A DNA stretch of 51,399 nt from Minisyncoccota bacterium (GTDB taxonomy: Bacteria; Patescibacteriota; Minisyncoccia; Phycocordibacterales; Zambryskibacteraceae). Position 1 is the first letter of the stretch, and each line of letters starts with the position of its first letter. The DNA is taken from NCBI GenBank assembly GCA_020059045.1, contig JAGVCW010000004.1, positions 1 through 51,399 of the forward strand. Reading direction: 5' to 3'. A program made the position numbers and the translations under genes. The notes beneath the pieces are model-generated. The model saw nothing but the letters and a program-made list of their open reading frames with translations. It ran no database searches and had not been told where the DNA came from. Of the stretch, positions 1 through 6,249 are shown piece by piece.

Positions 1-99
1 GACAGCCGCTTAAGTGGGAGAAGGGTTTCGGCTAAAAATAGAACCCTTTGCCTGACACTGTACAATTAACGAGGCGTTCAAGTCACGCCTACAACCGAA
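1..99. repeat. Direct repeat closing the circle, copy 1
   Basis: These 99 bases are identical to 51301-51399. Exact identity only at the two contig ends is the usual mark of a circular molecule assembled with a 99-base overlap, so the unique genome would be 51,300 bp. A true short terminal redundancy cannot be excluded from the sequence alone. Confidence 0.9.
4..48 (+). promoter_or_regulatory. H-type pseudoknot candidate in the leader before 154
   Basis: AGCCG at 4-8 can pair with CGGCT at 29-33, and AAGGGTT at 21-27 can pair with AACCCTT at 42-48. The strands interleave as in an H-type pseudoknot, with an A-rich connecting loop (34-41). A separate perfect hairpin, AGGCGT/ACGCCT (72-77 with 85-90), follows, and then a purine-rich AGGAGAGG. 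The element lies between the HAD gene that ends at 51295 and the small membrane ORF at 154. It does not match a riboswitch class I recognise. There is no U-tract, so it is not an ordinary terminator. Confidence 0.4.
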
Positions 100-153
100 A
101 GGAGAGGTACAGGGACAATTGAAAAGAAGGAACTTTAAACAGGGGAAAACAAG

Positions 154-255
154 ATGACTATAACTAAAATTGCCGAGTTACTAATTCTGTTCTCAGTGTC
201 AGCATTACTGTTAACATTATCAATTGCCATTTGGAAGCACATATTTGAGGATTAA
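154..255 (+). CDS. 33-aa single-span membrane peptide
   Basis: A short ORF starting at ATG 154. It encodes a nine-residue polar N terminus, one hydrophobic segment of about 20 residues rich in Leu, Ser and Ile, and a charged tail ending HIFED. It follows a structured leader (4-90) and a purine-rich stretch, AGGGGAAAACAAG. It may be one of several tiny membrane peptides in this early plus-strand block. The function is unknown and the call rests on ORF position and hydrophobic character only. Confidence 0.4.
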   Translation: MTITKIAELLILFSVSALLLTLSIAIWKHIFED

Positions 256-288
256 AATGAACCTCAAAGACGACATAATAGACTGGCT

Positions 289-345
289 ATGGTCCTGTCC
301 ATTGCCGGTGTAATTGTTGCGATGTTTATACTTTTGATAAAATAG
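289..345 (+). CDS. 18-aa hydrophobic peptide (doubtful)
   Basis: A tiny ORF of which almost every residue is hydrophobic (MVLSIAGVIVAMFILLIK). An alternative 18-aa ORF in another frame (257-313, MNLKDDIIDWLWSCPLPV) starts 2 bases after the stop at 255. Only one, or neither, is likely to be translated. If real, this would be a membrane micropeptide. Confidence 0.2.
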   Translation: MVLSIAGVIVAMFILLIK

Positions 346-347
346 TA

Positions 348-518
348 TCAATAATCCTCATCTATCTTTTTCTTCTTTTTAACACTTGGATTATGTGCCT
401 CAGCTAATTCTCTGAGCTTATCCTGGATGAAGTTCTTCAGGTCTTTGGCATTCTCATCAATTACCATGTGTTCCAGTATGGGTTTGATGTCGTCCGGTAT
501 GTCAATAATCTTCTTCAT
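348..518 (-). CDS. Small basic-tailed phage protein
   Basis: 56 aa when started at the ATG at 518, where the sequence begins MKKIIDIPDDIKPILEHM. An upstream ATG at 575 would add 19 aa but would overlap the divergent gene and the promoter. The protein is a short predicted helical pair with a C-terminal run of lysines (VKKKKK) and an acidic end. It is transcribed opposite to its neighbours. A TACTTTTG -7 box on the minus strand (541-548) sits at the right distance for a short leader. It resembles small regulatory or ribbon-helix-helix-like phage proteins, but I cannot assign a family. Confidence 0.6.
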   Translation of the reverse strand: MKKIIDIPDDIKPILEHMVIDENAKDLKNFIQDKLRELAEAHNPSVKKKKKIDEDY

Positions 519-540
519 AATAGCTATATTTAACGCATGA

Positions 541-548
541 CAAAAGTA
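541..548 (-). promoter_or_regulatory. Bacteroidetes-type -7 box (TACTTTTG)
   Basis: Read on the minus strand the bases are TACTTTTG, an exact match to the TAnnTTTG -7 consensus of Bacteroidetes. A TTTG lies upstream at 573-576, but its spacing of 24 is longer than usual, so the -33 element is uncertain. It would serve the minus-strand gene starting at 518. Confidence 0.5.
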
Positions 549-565
549 TGCGATATATACTAGGT

Positions 566-979
566 ATGCAATCAAACAAGAAAATAAAGTTACCGGAAGC
601 CCTAGCGATATGCCAGAAGGTATTCAATGAGTTCATAAGGCTCAGGGATCAGAAGGATGGATTCTTTACCTGCATAAGCTGCCAGGTTTCCAAGCCAATA
701 GCACAGATGAACGCCGGTCACTACTGGTCTGTAGGGGGCCACACAGCGGTCAGGTTTGACGAAGACAACTGTCATGGTCAATGTATCGCCTGTAACAAAT
801 TCAAGCATGGAAACCTGATAAACTATACCTTAAACCTGATCAAGAAGATAGGCCAGGCCCGTTACGACAAATTAGAGCAGAAGAGATTCAACAAAAGCAA
901 GATGATGGTATTCGAAGTTCAACTACTTACGGACCTGTACCGAGAGAAAGTGAAAACACTAAAAAATAATTTTGGGTAA
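566..979 (+). CDS. ninG: NinG/Rap-like recombination nuclease
   Basis: 137 aa from ATG 566; an in-frame ATG at 548 would add six residues. The protein shows the NinG family layout: a helical N terminus ending RLRDQKDGFF, then CISC, then AGHYWSVGGH, RFDEDNCHGQC and ACN. The two CxxC pairs and the histidines form the zinc and HNH-like core of lambda NinG (Rap), which cuts branched recombination intermediates. The last codons lie inside copy 1 of the A-tract repeat that follows. It probably works with the YqaJ-family exonuclease at 46045-46662 in phage recombination. The family call is confident; the activity is inferred from the family. Confidence 0.85.
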   Translation: MQSNKKIKLPEALAICQKVFNEFIRLRDQKDGFFTCISCQVSKPIAQMNAGHYWSVGGHTAVRFDEDNCHGQCIACNKFKHGNLINYTLNLIKKIGQARYDKLEQKRFNKSKMMVFEVQLLTDLYREKVKTLKNNFG

Positions 980-1270
980 GCCTTTTTCCTGAATACAGAA
1001 GCCTCAGGTAATTTCCAAATTCCTCCGCTCAAGCCAGTTTCAAATCTGATTCTCAAAATCCTATTTCGCTCCTATGGACTGGGGGATCTCCAAAAAGACA
1101 AAAAAAAATTTTGGAATAGGCATTTTCCTGGTTTTTGGCCGGTCCTGAAAATCTCAAATCTCACCTGACTGCAGACATTCCAAACTAAAGTCTGAAAATC
1201 CTATTTTCTTTTCTCCGGATCCGGCCAGCGAGTTTCAGCAAAAAAAAAAAATTTAAAAAACGATTTTCCT
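961..1270. repeat. Three A-tract repeats with ~140-bp period
   Basis: Three related blocks lie at 961-990, 1100-1129 and 1240-1270. Each is a run of A, then TTTT or TTT, a short purine-rich link, and finally TTTTCCT. Their ends are 139 and 141 bases apart. The intervening units share an exact AAAATCCTATTT (1055-1066 and 1195-1206, also 140 apart). The repeats are degenerate and carry A-tracts of up to 12 bases, so the DNA is probably curved. The stretch 980-1420 is otherwise gene-free and ends in a strong promoter. An origin or partition-type site is possible. Confidence 0.65.
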
Positions 1271-1360
1271 CACGCGTTGCATGTTATAACACGTAATTTC
1301 TAATGATTTACGTATCAATTACTTACGACAAACTTTCAGGTAAAATTTTTAGTCTTGCTA

Positions 1361-1392
1361 TTGACTTGTGGCATACATAGTATATACATTTG
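1361..1392 (+). promoter_or_regulatory. Bacteroidetes-type promoter
   Basis: TTGACTTG at 1361-1368 and an exact TACATTTG at 1385-1392 match the -33 and -7 elements of Bacteroidetes sigma-ABfr promoters. It lies 28 bases upstream of the first ATG (1421) and would drive the run of small genes 1421-2525, which ends at the terminator at 2533. Confidence 0.75.
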
Positions 1393-1420
1393 TACATGTT
1401 TAACCCAAAACAAAAAATTT

Positions 1421-1516
1421 ATGAAAGCTATTAAAATCATTAACGCGGTTATCACTTTAAGTTTAACCGGCCTATTTGTGTACATGTTGGTTACTTCTTA
1501 TCTCTTAATTTTTTAA
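1421..1516 (+). CDS. 31-aa membrane peptide
   Basis: First ORF after the 1361 promoter. It has a basic N terminus (MKAIKIINAV) followed by about 20 hydrophobic residues ending SYLLIF. It is followed three bases later by another tiny membrane ORF, which suggests a pair of small inner-membrane peptides. The function is unknown; an early host-interaction role is only a guess. Confidence 0.5.
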   Translation: MKAIKIINAVITLSLTGLFVYMLVTSYLLIF

Positions 1517-1519
1517 GTT

Positions 1520-1609
1520 ATGAGAAAACTAGCTGCAAAATTTCAATTGGTAGACCTGGTTTTGGTTCTGCCAGCAATTATTGGTCTTATTGTTTCACTT
1601 CTTAATTAA
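1520..1609 (+). CDS. 29-aa membrane peptide
   Basis: A short ORF three bases after the preceding one. Its polar N terminus, MRKLAAKFQLVD, leads into a hydrophobic segment, LVLVLPAIIGLIVSLL. It is the same size and type as its neighbour and is probably co-transcribed from 1361-1392. No family recognised. Confidence 0.45.
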   Translation: MRKLAAKFQLVDLVLVLPAIIGLIVSLLN

Positions 1610-1618
1610 TCTGTTAAA

Positions 1619-2011
1619 ATGAGAACAACAAGTTACAAGGGTTCTGACTTATCACAAGGTTTTAAGTCTTACTCGCGCAAGGTATGCAAGCTTATTGCAG
1701 CCCAACTTTCAAAAGTTAACGGTCAAATTACTGACTTTAATATAGGTTTTTACTATTTCAGCGGTTTTTTCACGGTCAAAGGTAAAATATTTTATTTCTG
1801 TAGCTATAAGGCAGCAAGGGAACGTAGAAAGGTAGCAATAAGGTTAAACGGGACAAGCGATATTGATTTTGTCAAACTGATCCAATCAAAGCTTAAAACC
1901 AATATTTTAGAGCTGCCAGGCCTGTTTTATGATTATACCGCCATCCCTAACAAAGAGGTTAAAAACTACGTGATCACTCGTTATTTTGGGATTAAAGGCA
2001 ATCCATTATGA
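1619..2011 (+). CDS. Hypothetical early protein, 130 aa
   Basis: A basic, mixed alpha/beta protein with no motif I recognise. Residues 1-40 are polar and basic. A Tyr/Phe-rich beta segment (GFYYFSGFFTVKGKIFYF) follows, then a basic helix (KAARERRKVAIRLNG). The gene starts nine bases after the previous stop and overlaps the next tiny ORF by four bases (ATGA). Its position directly behind a strong early promoter suggests an early, possibly host-directed role; this is inferred from position only. Confidence 0.7.
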   Translation: MRTTSYKGSDLSQGFKSYSRKVCKLIAAQLSKVNGQITDFNIGFYYFSGFFTVKGKIFYFCSYKAARERRKVAIRLNGTSDIDFVKLIQSKLKTNILELPGLFYDYTAIPNKEVKNYVITRYFGIKGNPL

Positions 2012-2079
2012 GAACCAAGGTTATGACAACTAAACAACTAACACAACGGCAAGGTAATTTACGGAAAACGGTAAACTAG
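2008..2079 (+). CDS. 23-aa basic peptide (tentative)
   Basis: Starts at an ATGA overlap with the stop of the 1619 gene and ends seven bases before the ATG at 2087. The peptide is polar and basic (Lys, Arg, Thr, Gln). The overlap is the main support. It may be a coupling ORF rather than a functional protein. Confidence 0.25.
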   Translation: MRTKVMTTKQLTQRQGNLRKTVN

Positions 2080-2086
2080 AAAACTG

Positions 2087-2314
2087 ATGAAAATCACATT
2101 AACAGGCAAAGTAAATGAGGTTCTTATTATTTTAACTGAAAGCAAACTAACAATTGATTTCGTCACCTCCTTAAAGGAATACCGCCTAAAACCGGAAACA
2201 ACCTTAAAAGAAGTAACAAGTATAATTGATAAGGACCTCCAGGAATACGCACTAATACCGAAACGGCAAATAAACAAAGTACATAGACAGGTAAAACAAT
2301 TTAACTTTAGGTAA
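2087..2314 (+). CDS. Hypothetical early protein, 75 aa
   Basis: A small protein beginning MKITLTGKVNEVLIILTE, with a predicted beta-strand start and helical remainder. The C terminus is basic (PKRQINKVHRQVKQFNFR), which would suit nucleic-acid binding, but no family is recognisable. It lies in the promoter-to-terminator unit 1361-2560, one base before the next gene. Confidence 0.6.
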   Translation: MKITLTGKVNEVLIILTESKLTIDFVTSLKEYRLKPETTLKEVTSIIDKDLQEYALIPKRQINKVHRQVKQFNFR

Positions 2315-2315
2315 G

Positions 2316-2525
2316 ATGGACATAATTCACGCAAAATTGGTATTTGAAGACACTTTCAGTTATGCAAAAACCACAAAATACACCACGGTATCAAAGCAGC
2401 ATACCTTTGATAAAATGAAGGAATCTATTGGAGAGGTTGTTATTGACCGATTCAATAAGTCCAGTCAGATACACGAAACAATAAGGCTGTTATCAGTTGA
2501 ACACGACACAACTAATGGAATTTAA
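2316..2525 (+). CDS. Hypothetical early protein, 69 aa
   Basis: The last gene of the early plus unit; its stop lies seven bases before an intrinsic terminator. The sequence is mixed, with a probable beta-hairpin at the N terminus (HAKLVFEDTFSYAKTTKY) and an amphipathic helix (FDKMKESIGEVVIDRFNK). No family recognised. Confidence 0.6.
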   Translation: MDIIHAKLVFEDTFSYAKTTKYTTVSKQHTFDKMKESIGEVVIDRFNKSSQIHETIRLLSVEHDTTNGI

Positions 2526-2532
2526 AGTAACT

Positions 2533-2560
2533 AAGGGACCTTAAACAAGTCCCTTTTTTA
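2533..2560 (+). terminator. Intrinsic terminator
   Basis: AAGGGAC (2533-2539) pairs with GTCCCTT (2549-2555) around a nine-base loop and is followed by a T-tract. It closes the early unit 1421-2525 and isolates it from the terminase operon. Confidence 0.85.
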
Positions 2561-2612
2561 ATACCCTATTTCCACATGCAACATCGTTGCAAATACCCAC
2601 ATCTGTCTACAT

Positions 2613-2696
2613 TACGTAGAACCACCTAACAATACGGCCATATTACGTAGAAATACTACGTAGATTTACGTAGATTCTAACCTGAAAACTACGTAA
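2613..2696. repeat. Cluster of five TACGTA sites
   Basis: TACGTAG occurs at 2613-2619, 2644-2650, 2657-2663 and 2667-2673, and TACGTAA at 2690-2696. A further TACGTAG lies at 2940-2946. TACGTA also appears singly elsewhere, but five in 84 bases is a clear cluster. It lies in a 590-base non-coding region between the early terminator and the late promoter. The sites look like iterons or protein-binding boxes. Confidence 0.6.
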
Positions 2697-2770
2697 CCCC
2701 TTGTTACCTAATTACAGCTCATTAGAGACACCATCTATTTAACCCTATCGCACTATGCATTTAACCAATA

Positions 2771-2788
2771 CCTTCATTAGAATGAAGG
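2771..2788. promoter_or_regulatory. Perfect 8-bp dyad (operator-like)
   Basis: CCTTCATT-AG-AATGAAGG is a perfect inverted repeat with a two-base centre. It is in the non-coding region between the TACGTA cluster and the late promoter. There is no U-tract, so a dimeric regulator site is more likely than a terminator. Confidence 0.4.
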
Positions 2789-3146
2789 AGAACAAGCGAA
2801 GCGGGGGAATTGTGAGGTATCGTATTGCCTGAATTAACAGGGCACCGTTTAACGCAGTAACGCACGAATCTTGCCGGCCAGTCACAACCTGGCCAATAAT
2901 CCTATGCCCTATGTATATGCATGTCATTACGTCAGACATTACGTAGTTCTAACGTCAAGCCTACTGCACTACACTGCATCCTATTGTATGTCAGTTAGTT
3001 AGTCTCTTATGTCCTGTCCTATAATTTATATTATGTTAAGTAGACTACTCCATTGAAGCGATGGGGGGTACCCTCAATCGGAGCCCGTTTCAGCGTTGCG
3101 GAACCACGTTCAGACCAGATTATGCCCTTTTGATATATACGAAAAG

Positions 3147-3177
3147 TTTGACCCTAGATTTTTTTAGACTACTTTTG
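3147..3177 (+). promoter_or_regulatory. Bacteroidetes-type promoter for the terminase/late operon
   Basis: TTTG at 3147-3150 and TACTTTTG at 3170-3177, separated by 19 bases, match the Bacteroidetes -33/-7 consensus exactly. It lies 37 bases upstream of the small terminase ATG. No plus-strand promoter of similar quality was seen between here and the tail genes, so it may serve a long late transcript. Confidence 0.8.
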
Positions 3178-3214
3178 TTGTATATGCGAGATATGGCAAT
3201 GACGGTAAGGTACG

Positions 3215-3544
3215 ATGGCTAGACGGGTCCCTGGGAAGAATGGAGGTTCGATAGTTCTTCGTGAGAAGGGTGATCCTGTGTTGCCTGGTGCTGGGCGGCC
3301 TAAGAAGTTGCCGGACAGTGCGGAGAAGTTGTTTGAGGAGTTCATGCTTGATGTTAAGGAGGGAGAGTCGAGGACGGCTATAGAGAGGATGGTTATGATG
3401 CTGAGGAAAAAGGCTGTTGCGGGTGACTTGAAGGCTATGGAGATGATTTTGGACCGGATTTACGGTAAGCCGAAGCAGGATGTGAACGTGACCAAGACGG
3501 AGAGGCAGATCATTATCATTGGGGGGCAGCGGATAGAGTTTTGA
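3215..3544 (+). CDS. terS: Terminase small subunit-like protein (DUF5681 type)
   Basis: 109 aa. The N terminus is basic (MARRVPGKNGGS...) and is followed by GRPKKLP, a helical region, and RMVMMLRKKAVAGDLKAMEM then ILDRIYGKPKQ. This helical arrangement is typical of DUF5681-type phage proteins found immediately before TerL and treated as small terminases, which recognise phage DNA and start packaging. The position supports the call: first gene after the late promoter and before the large subunit, with a tRNA between. Direct DNA binding is not visible beyond the basic N terminus. Confidence 0.7.
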   Translation: MARRVPGKNGGSIVLREKGDPVLPGAGRPKKLPDSAEKLFEEFMLDVKEGESRTAIERMVMMLRKKAVAGDLKAMEMILDRIYGKPKQDVNVTKTERQIIIIGGQRIEF

Positions 3545-3651
3545 CACTAATCCTCCTTATTAAGAAATCTGATGGCTGGCTTCAGTACGTAGAAGTACGT
3601 ATTCGCCTGTTGTTGGAGAGTAAGGTGTGGGAGCCGGAGGTACCCAATATT

Positions 3652-3722
3652 GGCTATGTGCCCGAGTGGCCAGGGGGTGCTCTGCAAAAGCATTTACACC
3701 GGTTCGACTCCGGTTATAGCCT
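3652..3722 (+). tRNA. tRNA-Cys (anticodon GCA)
   Basis: A full cloverleaf can be drawn. The acceptor is GGCTATG/TATAGCC with one G-T pair. The D arm is CCC/GGG. The anticodon stem is GTGCT/AGCAT with loop CTGCAAA, giving anticodon GCA at 3684-3686. A four-base variable loop follows, and the T arm is ACCGG-TTCGACT-CCGGT. The discriminator is T3722, the expected identity base of tRNA-Cys. CCA is not encoded. The gene sits between the two terminase genes and is the only tRNA I found. Confidence 0.93.
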
Positions 3723-3835
3723 CATTTGGGTAGTGTGGATACCTATATTGTGCAGAATTTAATGTGGCGTGGTCCCGATGTGAGACTGAGGAGTGTGTTG
3801 TAAAACCAATGTTTCGTAGAATTTTATACTGAGTT

Positions 3836-5170
3836 TTGACGGATATACCAAATTTTGACAAAGAGCCACTAAAGGAAAGGGTCATTTTCGAACCTTACCC
3901 GAAGCAACAGGAGTATATCGAGGCTGTTTTTTCCGGATTATATTCTTTTCTGTGTTACGGAGGGGCGATGGGTGGGGGAAAGTCGTTCGTCTGCCTTACT
4001 ACCTTGATTTTACTCGCCAGGGCCTATCCAGGGTCGAAATGGTGCGTCATCCGTGAGTCTTTGCCTACGATTAAGAAAACGACCTTAGAAACCTTTCAGA
4101 GGATCGTGCCATCAAATTTTATAAAGAGTTTCAACCAACAGGAGTTGATTTACAACTTCGTCAATGGCTCTCAGATATTTTTTATGGCTGAGGACTTTCG
4201 GAATGATAAGGAATTCGACCGATTTAAGGGATTGGAGGTAAACGGGTTCCTTTTAGAACAGGTGGAGGAGCTTCAGGAGAAGTTGTTAAGTATTTGCTTT
4301 ATCCGGGCCGGAAGACATAAGATTCCAAATATGCCACCACGACCTTTGGTGATGGCTAACGTAAACCCGACCTTAACTTGGGCCAAGCAGAAAATCTACG
4401 ATCGGTTTGTAAATAAAACTTTGCCGCCAGACTGGTTCTATGAACCCGCTAAAATTTCGGATAACCCAGTTCTTTTCGAGGATGAGTTCTACATGCACAA
4501 CTTGACCTCGCATTTGGACGATTTAACCTACCGGAGGTTGATTGATGGAGACTGGAACGCCTTTGCCATTGATAAACCATTTCTGTACAAATTCTCGATG
4601 GAGAGGCACGTTAAAGAAGCCTACACACCAAATCAGTACGTACCCATTACGATTTCATTCGACTTCAACGTTGAGCCCATGACCTGCCTTATCGGGCAGA
4701 AGCTGGATATGATGACCGGGTTTATTTTTGACGAGATCGAGATTAAAACCGGATCCACCGAGGAGATGTGCGACCAAATTATTTCCAAGTACCGGGATTT
4801 TATGGGCAATATGCAGGTGACCGGAGATGCGACAGGCCGAAATCGTCAAGCAGTGATGCAGGGTAACTTAAACCACTATCGGGTTATTAAAGAAAAATTA
4901 TTTTTGAAGGACGAGGAGTTGATAGTGCCCAAACAGAACCCGAGCCATAAGGATTCAAGAGTTTTGGGTAACTCCGTGTTGCAACATGCAAATTTTTTTA
5001 TTACTAGAAACTGCGAAAAAGCGGTTACCGATGCGATATATGCTGAGGTAGATGAATTCGGTGAATTAATCAAGACAAAAGGCGAGGGTAGACATTTTTT
5101 CGACAACTACCGCTATATATATCATGCATGGTATCCGGAATTTATCACTCGGCCAGAAAAATATTTTTAA
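3836..5170 (+). CDS. terL: Terminase large subunit
   Basis: 444 aa ATPase-nuclease motor that packages DNA into the prohead. The Walker A motif is YGGAMGGGKS (residues 41-50). The Walker B region is NGFLLEQVEEL (136-146), with Glu141 as likely catalytic carboxylate. The nuclease domain has FDFN (Asp276) and GDATGRNR (Asp331). Length and motif order fit the PBSX/Terminase_3-6 group. The start is the TTG at 3836, because an in-frame stop lies at 3830-3832 and the next Met is too far in. A hairpin terminator candidate follows the stop. Confidence 0.95.
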   Translation: MTDIPNFDKEPLKERVIFEPYPKQQEYIEAVFSGLYSFLCYGGAMGGGKSFVCLTTLILLARAYPGSKWCVIRESLPTIKKTTLETFQRIVPSNFIKSFNQQELIYNFVNGSQIFFMAEDFRNDKEFDRFKGLEVNGFLLEQVEELQEKLLSICFIRAGRHKIPNMPPRPLVMANVNPTLTWAKQKIYDRFVNKTLPPDWFYEPAKISDNPVLFEDEFYMHNLTSHLDDLTYRRLIDGDWNAFAIDKPFLYKFSMERHVKEAYTPNQYVPITISFDFNVEPMTCLIGQKLDMMTGFIFDEIEIKTGSTEEMCDQIISKYRDFMGNMQVTGDATGRNRQAVMQGNLNHYRVIKEKLFLKDEELIVPKQNPSHKDSRVLGNSVLQHANFFITRNCEKAVTDAIYAEVDEFGELIKTKGEGRHFFDNYRYIYHAWYPEFITRPEKYF

Positions 5171-5262
5171 ATACGCTTGCATCTTAACTCAGGCATCACT
5201 ACAATTGTACTACAAAGTCGGTAGCGTTCATAATTTGGGTTAGATTTAGGTTTAAGTACACG

Positions 5263-5291
5263 GGGGTTTCCGGCTTACCCCTTTCTTTTAA
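5263..5291 (+). terminator. Hairpin with T-rich tail after terL
   Basis: GGGGT (5263-5267) pairs with ACCCC (5277-5281) around a nine-base loop, followed by TTTCTTTT. The five-pair stem is short, so termination may be partial. It separates the packaging genes from the following cluster. Confidence 0.5.
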
Positions 5292-5298
5292 ATTTTTT

Positions 5299-5487
5299 AT
5301 GGAAGAACAATCAGGTAGTGGTATTGTGCCGAAAGAGGTGATGCAGAAAGTCTACAAACGGAGAAATCTTTTCCAGTTCCGTGTCAGAGATTCAGAGTTG
5401 GAGTGTATCCAGAAGAGGGCAAAGAAGAACAAACTCTCTGCTTCGGAGTACGTAAGGAATTTAGTCATGCTGGATTGCTGTAAGTGA
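5299..5487 (+). CDS. Ribbon-helix-helix protein
   Basis: 62 aa. The core FQFRVRDSELECIQKRAKKN followed by KLSASEYVRNLVML has the beta strand, helix, turn, helix pattern of MetJ/Arc/CopG (MobC-like) DNA-binding proteins, which dimerise through the strand. It lies right after the terL hairpin and before the glycan cluster, so it is a candidate regulator of that cluster. The fold call comes from sequence pattern; the target is unknown. Confidence 0.65.
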   Translation: MEEQSGSGIVPKEVMQKVYKRRNLFQFRVRDSELECIQKRAKKNKLSASEYVRNLVMLDCCK

Positions 5488-5497
5488 AACACTTAAA

Positions 5498-5704
5498 ATG
5501 AGAATCTACAAGAACGTATACAAAGCCCCGAACGGCACTTTACTTACCTACCCATCGCTTTACCTCAGCGAAGAAGAGGCCAGAGAGAAGGGCCGCGATC
5601 AGTTTTTGCAGACCACGACAGATGGCGTAGATCAATACGACATTTATCAGTTTACATTTTGGGTTGATGTCGCACAGCTTCCAAACACTTTGAATATCGT
5701 ATGA
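5498..5704 (+). CDS. Hypothetical protein, 68 aa
   Basis: A small protein with a beta-rich start (MRIYKNVYKAPNGTLLTYPS) and an acidic helix (SEEEAREKGRDQF). It overlaps the following GT42/DUF115-like gene by four bases, so it is probably translated with it. No family recognised. Confidence 0.6.
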   Translation: MRIYKNVYKAPNGTLLTYPSLYLSEEEAREKGRDQFLQTTTDGVDQYDIYQFTFWVDVAQLPNTLNIV

Positions 5705-6249
5705 TTTTTACCGTAGTAGCGTGTGGTGACTCAGCAAAGAATTGGATTCCAAGAGGAACTTCAATAGGGTCAAATGACTGCGAGAAATTTGGGAAACCTG
5801 TAGATTATTTAATTGTGGCAAACAGCCCGGTAAGATTTTCAAAGGAGCGAATGGAGATAATAAAAAAATCCAAGGCTAAATTTTTCTCTCACGACATGAA
5901 ACGCTGGCGCACGATGTTCCCAAACGGGGAACAGCTTACAAAGATTACCTTTTTCAACACAAGGATACTCCCAGGATATGTTTATACCTCAGTTACCACT
6001 CCCATCATGTGTGTGTCAATGGCTATCCGGATGGGCGCGAAGGAAGTTGTGATTTGGGGAATGGACATGAAGTCACACCACACTTACTCGGAAGGAACGA
6101 AGAAAGGCGATCATGAGATCATGGTTTACAAGAAGTTCTTCACTGAGTGTAAGAGATTAGGGATTAAGATTTGGATCGGATCGTTAGGAACCGCGTTTGA
6201 TGGATTCCTTCCGGTTTATCCAGCAAATGGTTATGCTTGGGATTTATGA
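5701..6249 (+). CDS. GT42/DUF115-like Rossmann protein (putative sialyl- or Maf-type transferase)
   Basis: 182 aa. The N terminus, FTVVACGDSAKNW, followed by VDYLIVANSP resembles the nucleotide-binding start of DUF115/MptE and CstII-type proteins. The segment SVTTPIMCVSMAIRMGAKEV then VIWGMDM matches the 'T-x-x-C-x-x-A-I-x-x-G-x-K-E-x-x-x-x-G-x-D' pattern of GT42 sialyltransferases and the DUF115 region of the flagellin glycosyltransferase Maf. This suggests transfer of a nonulosonic or related sugar. It heads a run of glycan enzymes coupled by ATGA overlaps. A non-transferase role (6-hydroxymethylpterin pyrophosphokinase-like) is possible. Confidence 0.5.
   Translation: MIFTVVACGDSAKNWIPRGTSIGSNDCEKFGKPVDYLIVANSPVRFSKERMEIIKKSKAKFFSHDMKRWRTMFPNGEQLTKITFFNTRILPGYVYTSVTTPIMCVSMAIRMGAKEVVIWGMDMKSHHTYSEGTKKGDHEIMVYKKFFTECKRLGIKIWIGSLGTAFDGFLPVYPANGYAWDL

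Larger units (their letters stand above)
2561..3146. other. Non-coding region before the late operon
   Basis: About 590 bases without a convincing gene. It contains the TACGTA cluster, the CCTTCATT/AATGAAGG dyad, a GCAAC-ATC-GTTGC dyad (2578-2590) and a GGGTACCC palindrome near 3066. The only ORFs here are short and lack family features. It looks like a control or replication region. Confidence 0.55.

Noticed and set aside
61-95. tRNA-like T-arm (GTTCAAGTC) near the junction
   Set aside because: The flanking bases do not form a T stem or acceptor; only a simple hairpin is supported.
2612-2950. CRISPR array or att site
   Set aside because: TACGTA repeats are too short and irregular for CRISPR, and no integrase is present to support an attachment site.
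3164-3547. Minus-strand ORF of 127 aa opposite terS
   Set aside because: Shadow of terS, Leu/Pro/His-rich as expected from the opposite strand of a coding frame.
3541-3762. Plus-strand ORF of 73 aa between terS and terL
   Set aside because: It covers the tRNA-Cys and has no protein-like features.
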